A stretch of 64,000 nucleotides of DNA, taken from assembly GCA_914767715.1 (NCBI GenBank), contig OU612074.1:8263501-8327500 (forward strand), in the 5' to 3' direction. A program made the position numbers and the translations under genes. Each line of letters opens with the position of its first letter. Position 1 is the stretch's first letter. The notes under the pieces were generated by a model that ran no database searches, was not told the origin of the DNA, and saw nothing but the letters and a program-made list of their open reading frames with translations. The DNA is from Membranipora membranacea (lineage: Eukaryota; Bryozoa; Gymnolaemata; Cheilostomatida; Membraniporidae). Positions 38,190-48,441 of this stretch are shown one piece after another.

Positions 38190-41100
38190 TCACACTAAAA
38201 AAACATGCCAAACGGCAGCAGTAAAAAATTAAATCTCTGTCGCAATCATACCTAACTCCGACCAGTTCAAGCCCCCAAGGACCTTATTTGAAATCCAGAA
38301 TATGGAGATCCTCGGATAAGCTGGTGGCTAATTAAGCTGACTTTAAATTTTCAAAAATATACCAAGGGTGGGTATCATGGTTTTTTTTCGCTCGGGTCAA
38401 AAAATAGATTTGCTTCCAACCTACCTCATAAGGAGGAGCAACTCCTGCTTGTCTCAAATCTGATATCCGTTTGGCTCTGTGGGTCTCCGTTCTTTGTCAG
38501 CGCCAACTTTAGCGACGTCCACTTTCACACTAAAAAAACATGCCAAACGGCAGCAGTAAAAAATTAAATCTCTGTCGCAATCATACCTAACTCCGACCAG
38601 TTCAAGCCCCCAAGGACCTTATTTGAAATCCAGAATATAGAGATCCTCGGATAACCAGGTGGCTAATTAAGCTGACTTTAAATTTTCAAAAATATACCAA
38701 GGGTGGGTATCATGGTTTTTTTTCGCTCGGGTCAAAAATAGATTTGCTTCCAACCTACCTCATAAGGAGGAGCAACTCCTGCTTGTCTCAAATCTGAAAT
38801 CCGTTTGGCTCTGTGGGTCTCTGTTCTCCGTCAGCGCCAACTTTAACGACGTCCACTTTCACACTAAAAAAACATGCCAAACGGCAGCAGTAGAAAATTA
38901 AATCTCTGTCGCAATCATACCTAACTCCGACCAGTTCAAGCCCCCAAGGACCTTATTTGAAATCCAGAATATGAAGATCCTCGGATAACCTGGTGGCTAA
39001 TTAAGCTGACTTTAAATTTTCAAAAATATACCAAGGGTGGGTATCATGGTTTTTTTTCGCTCGGGTCAAAAAATAGATTTGCTTCCAACCTACCTCATAA
39101 GGAGGAGCAACTCCTGCTTGTCTCAAATCTGAAATCCGTTTGGCTCTGTGGGTCTCCGTTCTCCGTCAGCGCCAACTTTAACGACGTCCACTTTCACACT
39201 AAAAAAACATGCCAAACGGCAGCAGTAAAAAACTAAATCTCTGTCGCAATCATACCTAACTCCGACCAGTTCAAGCCCCCAAGGACCTTATTTGAAATCC
39301 AGAATATGGAGATCCTCGGATAACCTGGTGGCTAATTAAGCTGACTTTAAATTTTCAAAAATATACCAAGGGTGGGTATCATGGTTTTTTTTCGCTCGGG
39401 TCAAAAAATAGATTTGCTTCCAACCTACCTCATAAGGAGGAGCAACTCCTGCTTGTCTCAAATCTGAAATCCGTTTGGCTCTGTGGGTCTCCGTTCTCCG
39501 TCGGCGCCAACTTTAACGACGTCCACTTTCACACTAAAAAAACATGCCAAACGGCAGCAGTAAAAAATTAAATCTCTGTCGCAATCATACCTATCTCCGA
39601 CCAGTTCAAGCCCCCAAAGACCTTATTTGAAATCCAGAATATCGAGATCCTCGGATAAGCTGGTGGCTAATTAAGCTGACTTTAAATTTTCAAAAATATA
39701 CCAAGGGTGGGTATCATGGTTTTTTTTCGCTCGGGTCAAAAAATAGATTTGCTTCCAACCTACATCATAAGGAGGAGCAACTCCTGCTTGTCTCAAATCT
39801 GAAATCCGTTTGGCTCTGTGGGTCTCCGTTCTCCGTCAGCGCCAACTTTAACGACGTCCACTTTCACACTAAAAAAACATGCCAAACGGCAGCAGTAAAA
39901 AATTAAATCTCTGTCGCAATCATACCTAACTCCGACCAGTTCAAGCCCCCAAGGACCTTATTTGAAATCCAGAATATGGAGATCCTCGGATAACCTGGTG
40001 GCTAATTAAGCTGACTTTAAATTTTCAAAAATATACCAAGGGTGGGTATCATGGTTTTTTTTCGCTCGGGTCAAAAAATAGATTTGCTTCCAACCTACCT
40101 CATAAGGAGGAGCAACTCCTGCTTGTCTCAAATCTGAAATCCGTTTGGCTCTGTGGGTCTCCGTTCTCCGTCAGCGCCAACTTTAACGACGTCCACTTTC
40201 ACACTAAAAAAACATGCCAAACGGCAGCAGTAAAAAATTAAATCTCTGTCGCAATCATACCTAACTCCGACCAGTTCAAGCCCCCAAGGACCTTATTTAA
40301 AATCCAGAATATGGAGATCCTCGGATAACCTGGTGGCTAATTAAGCTGACTTTAAATTTTCAAAAATATACCAAGGGTGGGTATCATGGTTTTTTTTCGC
40401 TCGGGTCAAAAAATAGATTTGCTTCCAACCTACCTCATAAGGAGGAGCAACTCCTGCTTGTCTCAAATCTGAAATCCGTTTGGCTCTGTGGGCCTCCGTT
40501 TTCCGTCAGCGCCAACTTTAACGACGTCCACTTTCACACTAAAAAAACATGCCAAACTTCAGCAGTAAAAAATTAAATCTCTGTCGCAATCATACCTAAC
40601 TCCGACCAGTTCAAGCCCCCAAGGACCTTATTTGAAATCCAGAATATGGAGATCCTCGGATAACCTGGTGGCTAATTAAGCTGACTTTAAATTTTCAAAA
40701 ATATACCAAGGGTGGGTATCATGGTTTTTTTTCGCTCGGGTCAAAAAATAGATTTGCTTCCAACCTACCTCATAAGGAGGAACAACTCCTGCTTGTCTCA
40801 AATCTGAAATCCGTTTGGCTCTGTGGGTCTCCGTTCTCCGTCAGCGCCAACTTTAACGACGTCCACTTTCACACTAAAAAAACATGCCAAACGGCAGCAG
40901 TAAAAAATTAAATCTCTGTCGCAATCATACCTAACTCCGACCAGTTCAAGCCCCCAAGGACCTTATTTGAAATCCAGAATATGGAGATCCTCGGATAACC
41001 TGGTGGCTAATTAAGCTGACTATAAATTTTCAAAAATATACCAAGGGGGGTATCATGGTTTTTTTTCGCTCGGGTCAAAAAATAGATTTGCTTCCAACCT

Positions 41101-44100
41101 ACCTCATAAGGAGGAGCAACTCCTGCTTGTCTCAAATCTGAAATCCGTTTGGCTCTGTGGGTCTCCGTTCTCCGTCAGCGCCAACTTTAACGACGTCCAC
41201 TTTCACACTAAAAAAACATGCCAAACGGCAGCAGTAAAAAATTAAATCTCTGTCGCAATCATACCTAACTCCGACCAGTTCAAGCCCCCAAGGACCTTAT
41301 TTGAAATCCAGAATATGGAGATCCTCGGATAAGCTGGTGGCTAATTAAGCTGACTTTAAATTTTCAAAAATATACCAAGGGTGGGTATCATGGTTTTTTT
41401 TCGCTCGGGTCAAAAAATAGATTTGCTTCCAACCTACCTCATAAGGAGGAGCAACTCCTGCTTGTCTCAAATCTGAAATCCGTTTGGCTCTGTGGGTCTC
41501 CGTTCTCCGTCAGCGCCAACTTTAACGACGTCCACTTTCACACTAAAAAAACATGCCAAACGGCAGCAGTAAAAAATTAAATCTCTGTCGCAATCATACC
41601 TAACTCCGACCAGTTCAAGCCCCCAAGGACCTTATTTGAAATCCAGAATATGGAGATCCTCGGATAAGCTGGTGGCTAATTAAGCTGACTTTAAATTTTC
41701 AAAAATATACCAAGGGTGGGTATCATGGTTTTTTTTCGCTCGGGTCAAAAAATAGATTTGCTTCCAACCTACCTCATAAGGAGGAGCAACTCCTGCTTGT
41801 CTCAAATCTGAAATCCGTTTGGCTCTGTGGGTCTCCGTTCTCCGTCAGCGCCAACTTTAACGACGTCCACTTTCACACTAAAAAAACATGCCAAACGGCA
41901 GCAGTAAAAAATTAAATCTCTGTCGCAATCATACCTAACTCCGACCAGTTCAAGCCCCCAAGGACCTTATTTGAAATCCAGAATATGGAGATCCTCGGAT
42001 AACCTGGTGGCTAATTAAGCTGACTTTAAATTTTCAAAAATATACCAAGGGTGGGTATCATAGTTTTTTTTCGCTCGGGTCGAAAATAGATTTGCTTCCA
42101 ACCTACCTCATAAGGAGGAGCAACTCCTGCTTGTCTCAAATCTGAAATCTGTTTGGCTCTGTGGGTCTCCGTTCTCCGTCAGCGCCAACTTTAACGACGT
42201 CCACTTTCACACTAAAAAAACATGCCAAACGGCAGCAGTAAAAAATTAAATCTCTGTCGCAATCATACCTAACTCCGACCAGTTCAAGCCCCCAAGGACC
42301 TTATTTGAAATCCAGAATATGGAGATCCTCGGATAACCTGGTGGCTAATTAAGCTGACTTTAAATTTTCAAAAATATACCAAGGGTGGGTATCATGGTTT
42401 TTTTTCGCTCGGGTCAAAAAATAGATTTGCTTCCAACCTACCTCATAAGGAGGAGCAACTCCTGCTTGTCTCAAATCTGAAATCCGTTTGGCTCTGTGGG
42501 TCTCCGTTCTCCGTCAGCGCCAACTTTAACGACGTCCACTTTCACACTAAAAAAACATGCCAAACAGCAGCAGTAAAAAATTAAATCTCTGTCGCAATCA
42601 TACCTAACTCCGACCAGGTCAAGCCCCCAAGGACCTTATTTGAAATCCAGAATATGGAGATCCTCGGATAACCTGGTGGCTAATTAAGCTGACTTTAAAT
42701 TTTCAAAAATATACCAAGGGTGGGTATCATGGTTTTTTTTCGCTCGGGTCAAAAAATAGATTTGCTTCCAACCTACCTCATGAGGAGGAGCAACTCCTGC
42801 TTGTCTCAAATCTGAAATCCGTTTGGCTCTGTGGGTCTCCGTTCTCCGTCAGCGCCAACTTTAACGACGTCCACTTTCACACTAAAAAAACATGCCAAAC
42901 GGCAGCAGTAAAAAATTAAATCTCTGTCGCAATCATACCTAACTCCGACCAGTTCAAGCCCCCAAGGACCTTATTTGAAATCCAGAATATGGAGATCCTC
43001 GGATAAGCTGGTGGCTAATTAAGCTGACTTTAAATTTTCAAAAATATACCAAGGGTGGGTATCATGGTTTTTTTTCGCTCGGGTCAAGAAATAGATTTGC
43101 TTCCAACCTACCTCATAAGGAGGGGCAACTCCTGCTTGTCTCAAATCTGAAATCCGTTTGGCTCTGTGGGTCTCCGTTCTCCGTCAGTGCCAACTTTAAC
43201 GACGTTCACTTTCACACTAAAAAAACATGCCAAACGGCAGCAGTAAAAAATTAAATCTCTGTCGCAATCATACCTAACTCCGACCAGTTCAAGCCCCCAA
43301 GGACCTTATTTGAAATCCAGAATATGGAGATCCTCGGATAACCTGGTGGCTAATTAAGCTGACTTTAAATTTTCAAAAATATACCAAGGGTGGGTATCAT
43401 GGTTTTTTTTCGCTCGGGTCAAAAAATAGATTTGCTTCCAACCTACCTCATAAGGAGGAGCAACTCCTGCTTGTCTCAAATCTGAAATCCGTTTGGCTCT
43501 GTGGGTCTCCGTTCTCCGTCAGCGCCAACTTTAACGACGTCCACTTTCACACTAAAAAAACATGCCAAACGGCAGCAGTAAAAAATTAAATCTCTGTCGC
43601 AATCATACCTAACTCCGACCAGTTCAAGCCCCCAAGGACCTTATTTGAAATCCAGAATATGGAGATCCTCGGATAACCTGGTGGCTAATTAAGCTGACTT
43701 TAAATTTTCAAAAATATACCAAGGGTGGGTATCATGGTTTTTTTTCGCTCGGGTCAAAAAATAGATTTGCTTCCAACCTGCCTCATAAGGAGGAGCAACT
43801 CCTGCTTGTCTCAAATCTGAAATTTGTTTGGCTCTGTGGGTCTCCGTTCTCCGTCAGCGCCAACTTTAACGACGTCCACTTTCACACTAAAAAAACATGC
43901 CAAACGGCAGCAGTAAAAAATTAAATCTCTGTCGCAATCATACCTAACTCCGACCAGTTCAAGCCCCCAAGGACCTTATTTGAAATCCAGAATATGGAGA
44001 TCCTCGGATAAGCTGGTGGCTAATTAAGCTGACTTTAAATTTTCAAAAATATACCAAGGGTGGGTATCATGGTTTTTTTTCGCTCGGGTCAAAAAATAGA

Positions 44101-44885
44101 TTTGCTTCCAACCTACCTCATAAGGAGGAGCAACTCCTGCTTGTCTCAAATCTGAAATCCGTTTGGCTCTGTGGGTCTCCGTTCTCCGTCAGCGCCAACT
44201 TTAACGACGTCCACTTTCACACTAAAAAAACATGCAAAACGGCAGCAGTAAAAAATTAAATCTCTGTCGCAATCATACCTAACTCCGACCAGTTCAAGCC
44301 CCCAAGGACCTTATTTGAAATCCAGAATATGGAGATCCTCGGATAAGCTGGTGGCTAATTAAGCTGACTTTAAATTTTCAAAAATATACCAAGGGTGGGT
44401 ATCACGGTTTTTTTTCGCTCGGGTCAAAAAATAGATTTGCTTCCAACCTACCTCATAAGGAGGAGCAACTCCTGCTTGTCTCAAATCTGAAATCCGTTTG
44501 GCTCTGTGGGTCTCCGTTCTCCGTCAGCGCCAACTTTAACGACGTCCACTTTCACACTAAAAAAACATGCCAAACGGCAGCAGTAAAAAATTAAATCTCT
44601 GTCGCAATCATACCTAACTCCGACCAGTTCAAGCCCCCAAGGACCTTATTTGAAATCCAGAATATGGAGATCCTCGGATAACCTGGTGGCTAATTAAGCT
44701 GACTTTAAACTTTCAAAAATATACCAAGGGTGGGTATCATGGTTTTTTTTCGCTCGGGTCAAAAATAGATTTGCTTCCAACCTACCTCATAAGGAGGAGC
44801 AACTCCTGCTTGTCTCAAATCTGAAATCCGTTTGGCTCTGTGGGTCTCCGTTCTCCGTCAGCGCCAACTTTAACGACGTCCACTT
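38190..44885 (+). repeat. 20-monomer higher-order repeat, copy 1 (about 6.7 kb)
   Basis: Twenty monomers (p1-p20) with a rich marker order. p1: GATATCCG, TCTTTGTC, TTTAGCG. p2: ATAGAGATCC, AACCAGGTGG, an A5 deletion, TCTCTGTTC. p3: GTAGAAAATT, ATGAAGATCC. p4: AACTAAATC, GTCGGCGCC. p5: CAAAGACC, ATCGAG, TACATCAT. p7: TTTAAAATCC, GGGCCTCCGTTTTCC. p8: AAACTTCAGC, GGAACAAC. p9: GACTATAAAT with a deleted T giving a run of six G. p12: ATAGTTTT with GTCGAAAATAG. p14: AAACAGCAGC. p15: GTCAAGAAATAG, AGGGGCAA, CAGTGCC. p17: CCTGCCTC, AATTTGTTTGG. p19: TGCAAAAC, ATCACGG. p20: TAAACTTTC with an A5 deletion. Confidence 0.9.
43212..43546 (+). repeat. Representative B-type monomer with internal landmarks
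   Basis: This unit matches the B consensus as I read it and serves as a map. In unit coordinates: A7 tract at 8-14; A6 at 34-39; diagnostic bases at 61 (A), 101 (G), 163 (C) and 317 (A); a biallelic C/G site at 131; a 5-bp inverted repeat ATACC/GGTAT at 170-174 and 182-186 near the unit centre; T8 tract at 192-199; A6 tract at 210-215; a hairpin AGGAG-CAA-CTCCT at 245-257; one DpnII site (GATC) near 118-121; one HhaI site (GCGC) near 311-314; one AatII site (GACGTC) near 325-330. No similarity was evident between the two 167-bp halves, so the unit does not look like a recent dimer of a shorter repeat. Confidence 0.9.
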
Positions 44886-45889
44886 TCACACTAAAAAAAC
44901 ATGCCAAACGGCAGCAGTAAAAAATTAAATCTCTGTCGCAATCATACCTAACTCCGACCAGTTCAAGCCCCCAAGGACCTTATTTGAAATCCAGAATATG
45001 GAGATCCTCGGATAACCTGGTGGCTAATTAAGCTGACTTTAAATTTTCAAAAATATACCAAGGGTGGGTATCATGGTTTTTTTTCGCTCGGGTCAAAAAA
45101 TAGATTTGCTTCCAACCTACCTCATAAGGAGGAGCAACTCCTGCTTGTCTCAAATCTGAAATCCGTTTGGCTCTGTGGGCCTCCGTTTTCCGTCAGCGCC
45201 AACTTTAACGACGTCCACTTTCACACTAAAAAAACATGCCAAACTTCAGCAGTAAAAAATTAAATCTCTGTCGCAATCATACCTAACTCCGACCAGTTCA
45301 AGCCCCCAAGGACCTTATTTGAAATCCAGAATATGGAGATCCTCGGATAACCTGGTGGCTAATTAAGCTGACTTTAAATTTTCAAAAATATACCAAGGGT
45401 GGGTATCATGGTTTTTTTTCGCTCGGGTCAAAAAATAGATTTGCTTCCAACCTACCTCATAAGGAGGAACAACTCCTGCTTGTCTCAAATCTGAAATCCG
45501 TTTGGCTCTGTGGGTCTCCGTTCTCCGTCAGCGCCAACTTTAACGACGTCCACTTTCACACTAAAAAAACATGCCAAACGGCAGCAGTAAAAAATTAAAT
45601 CTCTGTCGCAATCATACCTAACTCCGACCAGTTCAAGCCCCCAAGGACCTTATTTGAAATCCAGAATATGGAGATCCTCGGATAACCTGGTAGCTAATTA
45701 AGCTGACTATAAATTTTCAAAAATATACCAAGGGGGGTATCATGGTTTTTTTTCGCTCGGGTCAAAAAATAGATTTGCTTCCAACCTACCTCATAAGGAG
45801 GAGCAACTCCTGCTTGTCTCAAATCTGAAATCCGTTTGGCTCTGTGGGTCTCCGTTCTCCGTCAGCGCCAACTTTAACGACGTCCACTT
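44886..45889 (+). repeat. Displaced copy of monomers p7-p9 at the HOR junction (1,004 bp)
   Basis: The three monomers starting 44886, 45221 and 45556 repeat the markers of p7-p9: GGGCCTCCGTTTTCC (45180 against 40493), AAACTTCAGC, GGAACAAC, GACTATAAAT and the deleted T giving six G. The offset is about 4,687 bp (14 monomers). They sit exactly between p20 of copy 1 and p1 of copy 2. The first lacks the A101 of p7 (40299), and the third has a private GGTAGCTAA near 45690. They are probably a footprint of the exchange that duplicated the 20-monomer block. Confidence 0.8.
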
Positions 45890-46433
45890 TCACACTAAAA
45901 AAACATGCCAAACGGCAGCAGTAAAAAATTAAATCTCTGTCGCAATCATACCTAACTCCGACCAGTTCAAGCCCCCAAGGACCTTATTTGAAATCCAGAA
46001 TATGGAGATCCTCAGATAAGCTGGTGGCTAATTAAGCTGACTTTAAATTTTCAAAAATATACCAAGGGTGGGTATCATGGTTTTTTTTCGCTCGGGTCAA
46101 AAAATAGATTTGCTTCCAACCTACCTCATAAGGAGGAGCAACTCCTGCTTGTCTCAAATCTGATATCCGTTTGGCTCTGTGGGTCTCCGTTCTTTGTCAG
46201 CGCCAACTTTAGCGACGTCCACTTTCACACTAAAAAAACATGCCAAACGGCAGCAGTAAAAAATTAAATCTCTGTCGCAATCATACCTAACTCCGACCAG
46301 TTCAAGCCCCCAAGGACCTTATTTGAAATCCAGAATATAGAGATCCTCGGATAACCAGGTGGCTAATTAAGCTGACTTTAAATTTTCAAAAATATACCAA
46401 GGGTGGGTATCATGGTTTTTTTTCGCTCGGGTC

Positions 46434-47437
46434 AAAAATAGATTTGCTTCCAACCTACCTCATAAGGAGGAGCAACTCCTGCTTGTCTCAAATCTGAAAT
46501 CCGTTTGGCTCTGTGGGTCTCTGTTCTCCGTCAGCGCCAACTTTAACGACGTCCACTTTCACACTAAAAAAACATGCCAAACGGCAGCAGTAGAAAATTA
46601 AATCTCTGTCGCAATCATACCTAACTCCGACCAGTTCAAGCCCCCAAGGACCTTATTTGAAATCCAGAATATGAAGATCCTCGGATAACCTGGTGCCTAA
46701 TTAAGCTGACTTTAAATTTTCAAAAATATACCAAGGGTGGGTATCATGGTTTTTTTTCGCTCGGGTCAAAAAATAGATTTGCTTCCAACCTACCTCATAA
46801 GGAGGAGCAACTCCTGCTTGTCTCAAATCTGAAATCCGTTTGGCTCTGTGGGTCTCCGTTCTCCGTCAGCGCCAACTTTAACGACGTCCACTTTCACACT
46901 AAAAAAACATGCCAAACGGCAGCAGTAAAAAACTAAATCTCTGTCGCAATCATACCTAACTCCGACCAGTTCAAGCCCCCAAGGACCTTATTTGAAATCC
47001 AGAATATGGAGATCCTCGGATAACCTGGTGGCTAATTAAGCTGACTTTAAATTTTCAAAAATATACCAAGGGTGGGTATCATGGTTTTTTTTCGCTCGGG
47101 TCAAAAAATAGATTTGCTTCCAACCTACCTCATAAGGAGGAGCAACTCCTGCTTGTCTCAAATCTGAAATCCGTTTGGCTCTGTGGGTCTCCGTTCTCCG
47201 TCGGCGCCAACTTTAACGACGTCCACTTTCACACTAAAAAAACATGCCAAACGGCAGCAGTAAAAAATTAAATCTCTGTCGCAATCATACCTAACTCCGA
47301 CCAGTTCAAGCCCCCAAAGACCTTATTTGAAATCCAGAATATCGAGATCCTCGGATAAGCTGGTGGCTAATTAAGCTGACTTTAAATTTTCAAAAATATA
47401 CCAAGGGTGGGTATCATGGTTTTTTTTCGCTCGGGTC
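46434..47437 (+). repeat. 3-monomer tandem duplication inside HOR copy 2, left copy
   Basis: A stretch of 1,004 bp covering p3-p5 is repeated immediately downstream. Shared markers are GTAGAAAATT, ATGAAGATCC, GGTGCCTAA (C at 46696), AACTAAATC, GTCGGCGCC and CAAAGACC with ATCGAG. Boundaries are approximate: the join lies between about 47360 and 47463, where p5 markers give way to a p2-like A5 deletion. The C at 46696 is not present at the equivalent place in copy 1. Confidence 0.85.
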
Positions 47438-48441
47438 AAAAATAGATTTGCTTCCAACCTACCTCATAAGGAGGAGCAACTCCTGCTTGTCTCAAATCTG
47501 AAATCCGTTTGGCTCTGTGGGTCTCCGTTCTCCGTCAGCGCCAACTTTAACGACGTCCACTTTCACACTAAAAAAACATGCCAAACGGCAGCAGTAGAAA
47601 ATTAAATCTCTGTCGCAATCATACCTAACTCCGACCAGTTCAAGCCCCCAAGGACCTTATTTGAAATCCAGAATATGAAGATCCTCGGATAACCTGGTGC
47701 CTAATTAAGCTGACTTTAAATTTTCAAAAATATACCAAGGGTGGGTATCATGGTTTTTTTTCGCTCGGGTCAAAAAATAGATTTGCTTCCAACCTACCTC
47801 ATAAGGAGGAGCAACTCCTGCTTGTCTCAAATCTGAAATCCGTTTGGCTCTGTGGGTCTCCGTTCTCCGTCAGCGCCAACTTTAACGACGTCCACTTTCA
47901 CACTAAAAAAACATGCCAAACGGCAGCAGTAAAAAACTAAATCTCTGTCGCAATCATACCTAACTCCGACCAGTTCAAGCCCCCAAGGACCTTATTTGAA
48001 ATCCAGAATATGGAGATCCTCGGATAACCTGGTGGCTAATTAAGCTGACTTTAAATTTTCAAAAATATACCAAGGGTGGGTATCATGGTTTTTTTTCGCT
48101 CGGGTCAAAAAATAGATTTGCTTCCAACCTACCTCATAAGGAGGAGCAACTCCTGCTTGTCTCAAATCTGAAATCCGTTTGGCTCTGTGGGTCTCCGTTC
48201 TCCGTCGGCGCCAACTTTAACGACGTCCACTTTCACACTAAAAAAACATGCCAAACGGCAGCAGTAAAAAATTAAATCTCTGTCGCAATCATACCTAACT
48301 CCGACCAGTTCAAGCCCCCAAAGACCTTATTTGAAATCCAGAATATCGAGATCCTCGGATAAGCTGGTGGCTAATTAAGCTGACTTTAAATTTTCAAAAA
48401 TATACCAAGGGTGGGTATCATGGTTTTTTTTCGCTCGGGTC
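47438..48441 (+). repeat. 3-monomer tandem duplication inside HOR copy 2, right copy
   Basis: This segment repeats the preceding 1,004 bp. C at 47700 matches C at 46696, GTAGAAAATT starts near 47593, GTCGGCGCC is near 48205, and CAAAGACC with ATCGAG near 48310-48350. After it the p5-specific TACATCAT appears (about 48466), as in copy 1 (about 39762), and p6 follows. TCTCCGTTC near 47525 differs from the TCTCTGTTC of the left copy (46522), so the join monomer is not a perfect p2 copy. Confidence 0.85.

Noticed and set aside
43287-43295. GTTCAAGCC matching the tRNA-type Pol III B box GWTCRANNC
   Set aside because: No convincing A box lies upstream and no tRNA arms can be drawn around it. A nine-base degenerate match is expected fairly often by chance in a 335-bp unit. 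It also overlaps the possible 5S-like block.
43375-43400. TATACCAAGGGTGGG resembling a plant rDNA Pol I start region
   Set aside because: The match to the TATA-plus-G-run pattern is loose, and no rRNA or other spacer features occur in the window.
43410-43420. TTCG-CT-CGGG resembling a CENP-B box
   Set aside because: The CENP-B box needs seven bases between TTCG and CGGG; here there are two. The half motifs match but the spacing does not.
43450-43462. AAGGAGGAG resembling a Shine-Dalgarno site
   Set aside because: It is present in nearly every monomer, is not followed by a conserved start codon or gene, and the context is a eukaryotic-type satellite.
43212-43546. Monomer as a dimer of a 167-bp unit
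   Set aside because: Comparing the halves gave only weak local likenesses (for example two CAACTCC-like and TGAAATCC-like motifs at unequal spacing), so a dimeric origin is not supported by eye.
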